Shown: in pieces, positions 7,792-15,191 of the stretch
Numbering within the stretch: position 1 is the stretch's first letter
Layout: each line of letters starts with the position of its first letter
Made by a program: the position numbers and the translations under genes
The notes under the pieces: generated by a model
Database searches by the model: none
What the model was told of the DNA's origin: nothing
Seen by the model: the letters and a program-made list of their open reading frames with translations, nothing else
Assembly: GCA_028866945.1 (NCBI GenBank)
Contig: JAGWHE010000012.1
Span: forward strand, 1 to 32,343
Direction of reading: 5' to 3'
Source: Nitrososphaerota archaeon
GTDB lineage: Archaea > Thermoproteota > Nitrososphaeria > Nitrososphaerales > Gagatemarchaeaceae
DNA length: 32,343 bases

Positions 7792-8589
7792 ATGGCCTCG
7801 AACCGCGCTCTTCAGATTCTTCAGAACAAGTGGGTGGCCACTATCCTGACGTTCGTCATCTTCGTAGTGGTCTGGCAGATAGTCGGCAGTTACATACTGA
7901 ACCCTCTGTTCATCTCCTACCCGACCGCCATAGCCTCGGCCTTCGCGCGGCTCGCGGTCTCAACTGGCCAGTATTCTCTCATCGGGCCCACGGTCCCGAC
8001 GCTTCTTGAGACCTTCGAAGGTTTCGGACTGTCCATTCTCATCGGGCTTCCGCTGGGCCTCCTCCTGGGGATTTCACGGACCCTCGACATATCCCTCAAC
8101 CCCTACGTCAACGCCCTGTACGTCACCCCTCGCATCGCCATGATACCTCTGATCATCATCTGGTTCGGCATCGGCGAGCCTGCCATCGTCTTCACCACCT
8201 TCTTCCTCTCGGTGTTCCCCATGATAGTGAACACCTACGTGGGGGTCAGGGACATCAGCAAGTCCATGCTTGACACCGCCGAGGTCTTTTCCATCAGGGG
8301 GCTGAGACGGTTCCGTTACGTGATACTCCCTGCAACCTTCCCGTTCATCATCGCGGGCCTCAGGCTGTCCATTGGCTCGGCCCTCGTGGGCGCCGTCGTC
8401 GCGCAGATGATTCTCAGCCTGTCAGGGCTTGGTTACATCCTCACAGCGTTCGGCGACTTCTTCCAGACCGCGCAGCTGATGGCGGTGATAATCGAACTCA
8501 TGATTATCGGCGTCATCATGAACTACGGGATAGACCTGCTCGGCAAGCGGTTCGCGGACTGGAAGGTTACTGAAAGAGGGTATCGCTAG
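7792..8589 (+). CDS. ABC transporter permease (SsuC/TauC type)
   Basis: A 265-residue integral membrane protein with about six helices. Helix 1 (about residues 15-36) is followed by a short outside loop, and the coupling segment near residues 150-200 reads DTAEVFSIRGLRRFRYVILPATFPFIIAGLR, split here as DTAEVFSIRGLRRF then RYVILPATFPF, which fits the EAA-loop of Binding-protein-dependent permeases. The ATG directly abuts the ATPase stop, so this is the operon's last gene. Its stop lies 16 bases from the end of the convergent carboxymuconolactone decarboxylase-like gene. A homodimer would form the channel. Confidence 0.9.
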   Translation: MASNRALQILQNKWVATILTFVIFVVVWQIVGSYILNPLFISYPTAIASAFARLAVSTGQYSLIGPTVPTLLETFEGFGLSILIGLPLGLLLGISRTLDISLNPYVNALYVTPRIAMIPLIIIWFGIGEPAIVFTTFFLSVFPMIVNTYVGVRDISKSMLDTAEVFSIRGLRRFRYVILPATFPFIIAGLRLSIGSALVGAVVAQMILSLSGLGYILTAFGDFFQTAQLMAVIIELMIIGVIMNYGIDLLGKRFADWKVTERGYR

Positions 8590-8605
8590 GCAGTCGCGCC
8601 GGTCG

Positions 8606-8995
8606 CTACTTGCTTTCCGCGACGGCTTCTAGCATCGCCAGCGTCCCATGTATCATCGACTCCGTTCCCCCGTACATCATGGCCAATTCGAGAGCCTCCA
8701 GAATCTGATTCTCAGTCACCCCGCTCTTGCGGGCCCGCTTGACGTGAGTGCGCATGGCGGCGAACTGCCCTTTGACGGCCAGCATGCCGATGACTATCAG
8801 CTCCTTCTGCTTGATTGTGAGCTGACGTTCCCTCGTCATGAGCAGTTGGAACAGGTCGTCGTAGGTCTGCATGAACTCCGGGTCGCGCTCTGCCAGATGT
8901 AGGTGGGCGTCCGACAGCCTGCCGAAGCGCTCTTTCTTCATCTTCTCGATCAGTTCTTCGGAACTCAGCTTTCCCGACGGCTGCTTCTTGGCCAC
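8606..8995 (-). CDS. Carboxymuconolactone decarboxylase family protein
   Basis: A 129-residue all-helical protein of the CMD/AhpD family. The core reads LTIKQKELIVIGMLAVKG, then a helix with THVKRARKSGVTENQI, then EALELAMMYGG near the C terminus. The CxxC pair of AhpD peroxidase partners is absent, so this belongs with the cysteine-free gamma-carboxymuconolactone decarboxylase branch or an unknown lyase or isomerase. A TTG at 9004 would give three more residues, but the CTTAAATC box is exactly 26.5 bases from the GTG at 8995, so I prefer that start. It follows the MmgE/PrpD gene on the same strand and has its own promoter. Confidence 0.85.
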   Translation of the reverse strand: MAKKQPSGKLSSEELIEKMKKERFGRLSDAHLHLAERDPEFMQTYDDLFQLLMTRERQLTIKQKELIVIGMLAVKGQFAAMRTHVKRARKSGVTENQILEALELAMMYGGTESMIHGTLAMLEAVAESK

Positions 8996-9017
8996 AACTC
9001 GCAACCGCCGGGGTTCC

Positions 9018-9025
9018 GATTTAAG
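9018..9025 (-). promoter_or_regulatory. TATA box of CMD-family gene, overlapping upstream stop codon
   Basis: CTTAAATC on the minus strand is centred 26.5 bases before the GTG at 8995 and contains the TAA stop (9021-9023) of the MmgE/PrpD gene. The same octamer recurs ahead of the RraA-family gene at 11129. Confidence 0.7.
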
Positions 9026-10412
9026 CCTTGGCGGGGTGAGACGGATCTCCGGCCACTTCGCAGGCCTCCATCAGGGGGCTCACTCCGTCCCGTTTCTCCA
9101 GCGTCCACACGAAATCCATGACCGTCTTCATCTGAGCCTGACTCAGGCGCGTTCCCACGAGGCCCCTGAACTTCGCTTCGACGTCGCCGTCGGCCATCGG
9201 GTTACTCGGGTGCCCTAGCGGATCGTCGATCTGTTCCGACAACGAGCCTCCCCCCTTCAGCTTGACCGACACACGGTTGGCGATGTGTTCCGGATACATC
9301 GCGGTCAGTGCGTCGTCCTCCTTCACAGCGATTCTCGCAGCGAACTCCCTGACCTTCGGATTGAGGTAGTTGCCTGAGCCATAGGTCAACGTGTCGACTC
9401 TCCCCTCAATGAACGCCATGGCTATGATGAACGGGAAGCTCCTGTCCGCAATCTCCTTCCGCGAGGGCGCGTACATCTCAGGGTGCTTGGCCAAGTGGTC
9501 GAAGCCCACCTTCTGCGTCCGGACCTCGACCGACTCGACGTCGCCCAAATCGCGGATCTTCCTCATGACTTCCAGGGCGGCCGCAATCGCGCTCTGGGAG
9601 TGGTACTCTGCCGGATAGTTCTTCAGGTACGTATCCTTGAGCCTGAACTCCCCTCCTCTGCCACCGAACGATTGGGGGTCTACCTCGAAGGGCCCTGATA
9701 CCTGCTTGAAGAATCCCGACGACCCCTCGAAGATCGGTGACGGCCCCGTCATCCCCTTCCTCGCCAGGAGCGCAGAGAAGATCGCGTTCTTCGCGGCGTT
9801 CGCGAACGACGCCCCTCTCCAATATGACGGCTCTCCGGTCCGCACCTGCCGCAGGGCTATGTGGGAGCCCAGGGCGATGTTCACAGCCTGGGTCAGCTGT
9901 TCCGCGGTGAGCCCCATCAACTTCCCAGCGCCCAGGGCGCTGGAGACCAGGCCGTAGGCGACATGGTCCCACCCTTTGTCCATCAGATTGGCGCAGTCTG
10001 CGAGCCTGCACTGGACTTCGTAGGCCAGGGTCGTCGCCAGCAGAATCTCCTTCCCGCTCGAGCCCTCCTGTTCGGCTACCGCCAATATCGCGGCGAGGTT
10101 GTCGCTCGGGTGCGCCGGCTCCTTAGAGAGGTACATGTCGTTGAAGTCGAGCTCCCGAATCATGGTGCCGTTGACGAAGGCGGCTATGTCCGCCGTCCTT
10201 CTGATGCTCGTCCCCAGCACCGTGGATGCTCCTTCTTTGTAGTCGGCCTCAGCCACCTGTCTCCCTACCTCCACCGGGCGTTCGTCGAACGCACCGAAGG
10301 CGCAACCCAGCGAGTCCGCGATGCGCCTCTTTGCCTCCGCAACGGTTCTTCCGTCCAGCTGCCCGTATTCGGTGGAACGGACGTACTCGCTCAGGGAATC
10401 TGCTATGCCCAT
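9021..10412 (-). CDS. MmgE/PrpD family protein
   Basis: A 463-residue protein of the MmgE/PrpD family, which includes 2-methylcitrate dehydratase, cis-aconitate decarboxylase and iminodisuccinate epimerase. Family features are ADSLGCAFGA near residue 33, a FVNGT.IRELDFND region near residues 79-92, KEPAHPSDNLAAILAVAE near residue 97, the WRGASFANAAKNA segment near residue 198, and NYPAEYHSQSAI near residue 265. Length is normal. The ATG has a strong AGGTGA box seven bases upstream and follows the RraA-family gene by 24 bases, so these two are probably one operon. It likely adds or removes water from, or rearranges, a polycarboxylic acid; no 2-methylcitrate synthase is nearby, so the propionate role is not supported. 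Confidence 0.88.
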   Translation of the reverse strand: MGIADSLSEYVRSTEYGQLDGRTVAEAKRRIADSLGCAFGAFDERPVEVGRQVAEADYKEGASTVLGTSIRRTADIAAFVNGTMIRELDFNDMYLSKEPAHPSDNLAAILAVAEQEGSSGKEILLATTLAYEVQCRLADCANLMDKGWDHVAYGLVSSALGAGKLMGLTAEQLTQAVNIALGSHIALRQVRTGEPSYWRGASFANAAKNAIFSALLARKGMTGPSPIFEGSSGFFKQVSGPFEVDPQSFGGRGGEFRLKDTYLKNYPAEYHSQSAIAAALEVMRKIRDLGDVESVEVRTQKVGFDHLAKHPEMYAPSRKEIADRSFPFIIAMAFIEGRVDTLTYGSGNYLNPKVREFAARIAVKEDDALTAMYPEHIANRVSVKLKGGGSLSEQIDDPLGHPSNPMADGDVEAKFRGLVGTRLSQAQMKTVMDFVWTLEKRDGVSPLMEACEVAGDPSHPAKA

Positions 10413-10436
10413 GTCCAGCTCACCTTCGTCTGCGGC

Positions 10437-11129
10437 TCAAAGGTCCCTGGCATCTCTGACCACACGGACCTTCTTGTCCTTCAGATAGTCGTCGTAGTGG
10501 TTCAGCTCCATCGACGTCACGCCCTTGGCGTAGAGCTTCCTGTTCTCCGCCTCTTTCTTCTCCCTCTTCCTGACGAGGGCGGGGAGCCCCTGGAGGTCAT
10601 GCCGCGGGACCACGACAACCCCGTCGTCGTCTCCGACCACCACGTCCCCCGGCTTCACTACCACGCCTCCGCACTGGATGGCGACGTTGACCGATCCGAC
10701 AGACTTCTTCACGGTGCCCTGTGACGAGATCATCTTTGCGAACGTGGGAAACTTCATCCTTCTGAGGTCCTTCGAGTCGCGCACCGCCCCGTCGACGATG
10801 ATCCCCTTTATCCCACGGTGGACCGCCTGGAAAGCCATCTGGGACCCCCACATCCCCGCCGGAATCCCGTGACCATTCACTACGAGGACGTCCCCCGGCT
10901 TCGCAAACGCGACGGCGATGTGTATGGTCAGGTTGTCACCTGGGCTGCAGTCTACGGTCACTGCGGGGCCGACCAGCGACATTCCCTCAGACAGAGGCTT
11001 GATGTCGTGGCGCATCAGATTGGCGTTCTGGCTCCCGAGACATTCATGGATCGTGGATACTCCCGCTCCCGCGAGCTTACTTATCTGCGAGGCAGGGGGC
11101 CTTTCGAAGTCTTTCACTATGACTGACAT
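10437..11129 (-). CDS. RraA-family protein (HMG/CHA aldolase-like), copy 1
   Basis: A 230-residue protein of the RraA-like fold, which includes 4-hydroxy-4-methyl-2-oxoglutarate/4-carboxy-4-hydroxy-2-oxoadipate aldolases that release pyruvate or oxaloacetate. The Arg-Asp pair of the metal/substrate site is in DGAVRD (R117, D118), preceded by GMWGSQMA near residue 92 as in the aldolases. The C-terminal GDVVVGDDDGVVVVPR stretch is typical. Such proteins are often misnamed menaquinone methyltransferases or RNase E inhibitors. The start is ATG behind a CTTAAATC box. It leads the operon with MmgE/PrpD. Exact substrate unknown. Confidence 0.88.
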   Translation of the reverse strand: MSVIVKDFERPPASQISKLAGAGVSTIHECLGSQNANLMRHDIKPLSEGMSLVGPAVTVDCSPGDNLTIHIAVAFAKPGDVLVVNGHGIPAGMWGSQMAFQAVHRGIKGIIVDGAVRDSKDLRRMKFPTFAKMISSQGTVKKSVGSVNVAIQCGGVVVKPGDVVVGDDDGVVVVPRHDLQGLPALVRKREKKEAENRKLYAKGVTSMELNHYDDYLKDKKVRVVRDARDL

Positions 11130-11153
11130 GCTGACTGCTCCGCTCTTCGACTC

Positions 11154-11161
11154 GATTTAAG
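11154..11161 (-). promoter_or_regulatory. TATA box of RraA copy 1 / MmgE-PrpD operon
   Basis: CTTAAATC on the minus strand, centred about 28 bases before the ATG at 11129, identical to the box before the CMD-family gene. Confidence 0.7.
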
Positions 11162-11187
11162 GAGATAAGGAGTCCGAAGGGGCGGCG

Positions 11188-11886
11188 TCAGTCCTTCGGT
11201 CGCTGCAGTTCGCCGTACCCGAACTGCTTCCTCGCCTCGGTCAGTGGGACGCCTCTGCTCAGCGCCTCGGCTATCCCTGCTTCTCGCTCGCCTATTTCCT
11301 CGAGCGCGCTCAAGACTTCGTTCACCTTCGCCCGAGGGATGCACACGACCCCGTTGTCGTCGGCGAGTATCAGGTCCCCCGGCGAGACGAGGACGTCGGA
11401 GATGCTTACCGGCTTGTTGACCGAGTCGAGCTGGAGCCTATCCTTGCCGGTCATCATGAACCTCCCTCTGCTGAAGACCGCGTAGCCCAGCTCTCGTATC
11501 TGCTTCACGTCACGGCAGACCCCATTGATCACTGTCCCTCTGACGCCTGCCTTCTGGGCCCGGGAGGTCAGCAGGTCTCCCCAGACAGTGCAGTTCATTC
11601 TTCCACCGTTGTCTATCACTACCACGTCCCCTGGCTTCGCCTGGTCGATGTAAGTCGGCCACGGTTTCCTCTCTGACTGTTCGGCGGTCACCCACCTGAC
11701 CGTGAACGCTGTCCCGCAGATCTTCAGCCCATCGGAGATCGGAAGGATTCCCTCCAGGCCTCCCCTTATCCTCTGCCTGTCGAGGGCGTCGGACACATTC
11801 GAGGTGCTGAACCGGTTGATTCTGTCGGCCGCAGCCAGAAGGGGTTCCCGCGAGAACCCGCCCTTGGCACTGTCACTGTCGCTCAA
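11188..11886 (-). CDS. RraA-family protein (HMG/CHA aldolase-like), copy 2
   Basis: A 232-residue paralogue of the neighbouring RraA-family protein with clearly different sequence. The catalytic pair is kept in NGVCRD (R125, D126), the WGD segment near residue 102 replaces WGS of copy 1, and GDLILADDNGVVCIPR marks the C-terminal strand. The N-terminal 25 residues are extended and Ser-rich. TTG start with an AGAAATAG box 26 bases upstream, so it is transcribed alone. Two divergent copies side by side suggest two substrates or a hetero-oligomer in one pathway. Confidence 0.87.
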   Translation of the reverse strand: MSDSDSAKGGFSREPLLAAADRINRFSTSNVSDALDRQRIRGGLEGILPISDGLKICGTAFTVRWVTAEQSERKPWPTYIDQAKPGDVVVIDNGGRMNCTVWGDLLTSRAQKAGVRGTVINGVCRDVKQIRELGYAVFSRGRFMMTGKDRLQLDSVNKPVSISDVLVSPGDLILADDNGVVCIPRAKVNEVLSALEEIGEREAGIAEALSRGVPLTEARKQFGYGELQRPKD

Positions 11887-11908
11887 GCTGGTTCCTCTGC
11901 GAGGCGAC

Positions 11909-11916
11909 CTATTTCT
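11909..11916 (-). promoter_or_regulatory. TATA-like box of RraA copy 2
   Basis: AGAAATAG on the minus strand is centred 26.5 bases before the TTG at 11886, just after the stop of the DUF6282 gene. Confidence 0.55.
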
Positions 11917-11924
11917 TAGTTTTA

Positions 11925-12842
11925 TCAGATGCCGAGCAGCTTCGACGGGTTGTCTACGGTCATAGCCCTCAGGTCCCCGTCAGACACTCCTGCGCTCGCG
12001 AGGTCGTTCAAGAACTGCATGAAATAGTCGAGGGGGTGACCATGATGGACCTGCCCCGAGTCGCTGGAGAGGATGCAGTTCTCGGCGCCGACTCTTTCGA
12101 CGCTTTCGCGGATGAGGCCTGAGTTGTAGTTGGCTGACGCGCAGTGTTCTAGAGTCGCCCCCATTTCCACGAGCTTAGCGTGGTCGTCGGTGCTCCAGTT
12201 TGTCGCTCGGGCTCTGGGGTGTGTGATCAGGACCTTCTGCACCCCGGCACGCTTGGCTGCCTGGACAAGTGCATAGGTCTCTTCGAGTGATACGTGGCCC
12301 GTGCCGAGTATGACGTCGGCCGACGCGATCTGCCCCAGAATCTCGTGCACTGCCGGGAGAATCTCTCCCGCCTCATCAAGCAGCGTGATCCCCGGAGGTT
12401 CCTTGAAGCCGGTCTGCCTGATCTTGTGGAGCTCTGGGAGGCTTGCCTTGTTGAAGAACTCCCTGTGGTTCCGAGCGTCGAACGTGGGCATCCAGACCTG
12501 GGCCGCCCCCTGCTGGACTGCGGCTTCCACTGCGGCAGGGTTCAGTCCGCCGACGGCGTTGTTCAGCACCGTCCCGCCGAACACCTTGGTCGGGCCACCG
12601 CGTTTGTTGAGCAGGAGCGCTCGGCCTGTGGTGGGTACATAGTGGTCTTTCAGCACCATCGCCCTGTACCCCACCTTTTCTGCAACCTCCAGGAAGTTCA
12701 CATCGTAGCACGCGCGTCTGACCACGTCCGGTGCCAGGTGGAGCTGGAAGTCCACGGCACCCTCGAGCCGCATCCTGTAGAACCCGGGTTCATGCTTGGG
12801 CTGCAGCGCCGCCGAATAGTCTGGCGCCTGGGGGCCCTGCAT
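11925..12842 (-). CDS. DUF6282 family protein (amidohydrolase-like)
   Basis: A 305-residue TIM-barrel metal-hydrolase-like protein that I place in DUF6282: AVDFQLHLAPD near residue 29, the AMVLKDHY.PT..RA segment near residue 61, FGGTVLNNAVGGLNP near residue 88, VWMPTFDARNH near residue 116, GTGHVS near residue 200, ITHPRA near residue 225 and SSDSGQ near residue 270. In amidohydrolase-like proteins the first strand usually carries HxH; here the first His position is Gln (FQLH). Later His and Asp residues are present. ATG start with an ATTATATA box 28 bases upstream. It is divergent from the cyclase-family gene. Reaction unknown; hydrolysis of an amide, lactone or ester is plausible. Confidence 0.8.
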   Translation of the reverse strand: MQGPQAPDYSAALQPKHEPGFYRMRLEGAVDFQLHLAPDVVRRACYDVNFLEVAEKVGYRAMVLKDHYVPTTGRALLLNKRGGPTKVFGGTVLNNAVGGLNPAAVEAAVQQGAAQVWMPTFDARNHREFFNKASLPELHKIRQTGFKEPPGITLLDEAGEILPAVHEILGQIASADVILGTGHVSLEETYALVQAAKRAGVQKVLITHPRARATNWSTDDHAKLVEMGATLEHCASANYNSGLIRESVERVGAENCILSSDSGQVHHGHPLDYFMQFLNDLASAGVSDGDLRAMTVDNPSKLLGI

Positions 12843-12866
12843 GGAACTGGTGGAATCTGTCTAACC

Positions 12867-12874
12867 TATATAAT
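12867..12874 (-). promoter_or_regulatory. TATA box of DUF6282 gene
   Basis: ATTATATA on the minus strand, centred 28 bases before the ATG at 12842. It lies 18 bases from the opposite-facing box of the cyclase gene. Confidence 0.7.
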
Positions 12875-12892
12875 CGAGCAGCTGTCGCAAAT

Positions 12893-12900
12893 CTAAATAT
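12893..12900 (+). promoter_or_regulatory. TATA box of cyclase-family gene
   Basis: CTAAATAT is centred about 30 bases before the TTG at 12927 and 33 before the GTG at 12930. Confidence 0.6.
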
Positions 12901-12926
12901 CCTGGGTCCAACCAACGCGCCACGAT

Positions 12927-13643
12927 TTGGTGAGGTATCTCGATCTTTCGCAGCCGCTCGCTCCCGATACGCCCCGTTCTACTGACCACCCCGAGGTCCG
13001 CTTCGCCGTGGTCAGGCACTACTCCAAGAACGGTGCGAAGACCAGGACCATAGAGGCATCTCTCCACTCGGGGACCCACCTAGACACTGCCAACCTCTTC
13101 TTCCCGGACGGCGAGACGGTGGACCAAGTGGATGTCAACAGGCTCGCGGGTGAGGCGTTTTTCATCGATTGCAGGCTCGAACCCTGGGCGCCCATAACTG
13201 CGGAGTACCTGGACAAAGCGGCTTCGGGACTGGGCGACAGGATCCCCGTCCTCTGCACCGGCTGGCACCATCACCGGAACGACGAGGCGAAGTACCTTCT
13301 CATGGCTCCAGGGCTCGACAAGAGCGGAATCGACTGGATGGCGAAGAAGCATCCGAAGTGCTTCTGCGTCGACAGCCCCTCTGCCGAGCACATCTTCATG
13401 CGGGCGGGACAGTGGCGCATCCTTCGCCCTGACCTCTTCGACAAAGCACCCGTGGACCCAGCGAGGTACCCCACCAACTACGGCCACAAGACCTTGCTCC
13501 CGTTGGGGATAATAATGGTCGAAGGGCTCGGAGGACACATCGACGAACTGATTGGCAAGACCGCAAAGATATTCTGCTTCCCGGCGAAGTACGAAGGGAC
13601 AGAAGCAGCTCCGGTCCGCGTTGTGGCCGAGGTCTCGGACTAG
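12927..13643 (+). CDS. Cyclase family protein (kynurenine formamidase-like)
   Basis: A 238-residue protein of the KynB/isatin hydrolase 'cyclase' family, metal-dependent hydrolases of amides and cyclic compounds. The family motif HxGTHxDxPxHF appears as HSGTHLDTANLF (47-58): the two His and the Asp that bind metal are kept, but the final His, thought to act in proton transfer, is Leu57. A second-half His is in NYGHKTLLPLG near residue 188, and a Glu follows in MVEGLGGH. The start is TTG 12927 or GTG 12930, giving the same protein but one residue. It is divergent from DUF6282 and converges on the MFS gene with 3 bases between stops. It may open a ring made or imported by the neighbouring enzymes. 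Confidence 0.85.
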   Translation: MVRYLDLSQPLAPDTPRSTDHPEVRFAVVRHYSKNGAKTRTIEASLHSGTHLDTANLFFPDGETVDQVDVNRLAGEAFFIDCRLEPWAPITAEYLDKAASGLGDRIPVLCTGWHHHRNDEAKYLLMAPGLDKSGIDWMAKKHPKCFCVDSPSAEHIFMRAGQWRILRPDLFDKAPVDPARYPTNYGHKTLLPLGIIMVEGLGGHIDELIGKTAKIFCFPAKYEGTEAAPVRVVAEVSD

Positions 13644-13646
13644 CCC

Positions 13647-15143
13647 CTAGCTGAATGCCCCTCTGACCCGCTTCGACCTTAGCGACGACGGCACCACCGC
13701 GGCGAAGCTTATCACAGCCATCCACGCGAACGCCAATGCGAGCCCCTTGACGAAGAGCAACCTGTCCGCCTGGGAGACGGCGGCAGAGGTGGACGCGATC
13801 ACGGCGCTCACGACGGAATAGGGCGCGACGAGTGTCATCAGCACAATGGCGAGGTTGACGCTTACCGCGAAACCGAGCTGGATGAAGGTGGAGCGGAACC
13901 CCGACGCCACTCCTCTCCGTTCCGGCGGGACAGATTCGAGCACCGCGCTCACGTTGGAAGTGCTGAACATGCCGAGGCCGGCCCCAAAGAGGAGCATGAA
14001 CGCCGCCAGCGAGGCTGCGGGCGTCGAGGCGTCGATGGTCGAGAAGAGGTAGAAGGATACCCCTTGGATTGCGAGGCCGGTGGACGCAAAGAGGGTCCGC
14101 CCGAACCTGTCGGAGAGCCTCCCGGTCGCGGGGCCGGTTATCAGGAAGGCGAAATCGACGGGGAGGATGAATATCCCGGTCTGGAGCGGGCTATACCCCT
14201 TCACGAGCTGGAAGTAGAGACTTAGGAGGAGCAAGAGGGCACCCCAGGATATCCCGTTCATAAGCTGAGCCACCACGCCCCCCGCGAACTCGGGGATCTT
14301 GAGGAGGCTCAGGTCGAAGAGCGGATGTTCTGCCTTCGTTTCCCAGAGCACGAACAGACCCCCCGACGCGACGCATGCTGCGAAGAGCCCGTCGACGTAC
14401 GCCGTGCTTCCTTCGCCATAGGCCGCGAACGTGAGCGAGAGCAGCAGGGTGGAGATCGCGGTCGCGAAGAGCCCGAACCCCGGCCAGTCTATGCTTACCC
14501 CCTTTTCCACCTTCGCCATCTCCTTCAGCCTTCTGTTGGCCCAGTACGTCCCGAAGAGCCCGATGGGGATGTTGATGTAGAACAGCGCCCTCCAGTCATA
14601 GAACGAAAGTATGAGGCCGCTCACCGTCAGGCCCGCCATCGCCCCGAACCTGTACGCCGTCTGGTTGATCCCGAGCGAGAAGCCGAGATGATTACGGGGG
14701 GTGGCGTCGGTGATGATAGCCGCCGCGTTGGCGAACAGGGCGGCGACCGCGAACCCCTGGATTCCCCTGAAGAGTATCAGCTCGGCCGAATTCTGCGACA
14801 GACTGGTCAGGGCTGATCCGAGTGTGAATCCGACGAATCCCAGGGTGTATACTCTCACCCTCCCGTAGATGTCGGTCACCCTCCCAATGAGGAGGAGCGC
14901 CACCGTCGTACCGAGGGCGTAGGCTTGGGTGAACCATATTGCCTGCTCCGCGTCTGCGTGCATCGCCGCGGCGACCTGGGGGAGGCCGACAATCACGATC
15001 CTCGAGTCAAGGCCGGCCATCAGAGTCCCGACGGTGGTTACGGTCAGGACAGTCCAGCGGTATTCCAGAGGGAACAGGCGCCCAAGACGGGCTTGCCAGA
15101 GGGAATTGGCTCGTCTCTTGCGCACTGAAAGGGGCTGACCCAC
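13647..15143 (-). CDS. MFS transporter, DHA2 (EmrB/QacA) type
   Basis: A 498-residue polytopic protein with about 14 helices, the size and layout of the DHA2 drug:proton antiporter family. The first half carries LMAGLDSRIVIVGLP (motif D1-like, residues about 42-56), GRVTDIYGRVRVY (motif A, near residue 87) and FRGIQGFAVAALF (motif B, near residue 125). The middle KKxx-rich loop near residue 207 joins the two halves. It likely exports a toxic organic compound or takes up a substrate of this island. The GTG at 15143 lies only 11 bases from the GTTTAAAC box; a GTG at 15125 (dropping six residues) fits the promoter better. Confidence 0.88.
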   Translation of the reverse strand: MGQPLSVRKRRANSLWQARLGRLFPLEYRWTVLTVTTVGTLMAGLDSRIVIVGLPQVAAAMHADAEQAIWFTQAYALGTTVALLLIGRVTDIYGRVRVYTLGFVGFTLGSALTSLSQNSAELILFRGIQGFAVAALFANAAAIITDATPRNHLGFSLGINQTAYRFGAMAGLTVSGLILSFYDWRALFYINIPIGLFGTYWANRRLKEMAKVEKGVSIDWPGFGLFATAISTLLLSLTFAAYGEGSTAYVDGLFAACVASGGLFVLWETKAEHPLFDLSLLKIPEFAGGVVAQLMNGISWGALLLLLSLYFQLVKGYSPLQTGIFILPVDFAFLITGPATGRLSDRFGRTLFASTGLAIQGVSFYLFSTIDASTPAASLAAFMLLFGAGLGMFSTSNVSAVLESVPPERRGVASGFRSTFIQLGFAVSVNLAIVLMTLVAPYSVVSAVIASTSAAVSQADRLLFVKGLALAFAWMAVISFAAVVPSSLRSKRVRGAFS

Positions 15144-15150
15144 ATCTAAT

Positions 15151-15158
15151 GTTTAAAC
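15151..15158. promoter_or_regulatory. Palindromic TATA box between MFS and split-barrel genes
   Basis: GTTTAAAC is a perfect palindrome able to bind TBP in either orientation. Its centre is about 30 bases from the GTG at 15125 (minus) and 37 from the TTG at 15192 (plus), and no other AT-rich box lies between the two genes. Confidence 0.5.
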
Positions 15159-15191
15159 GCTTACGGCCCTGCGAACTTCAGGAGCGTTCCA

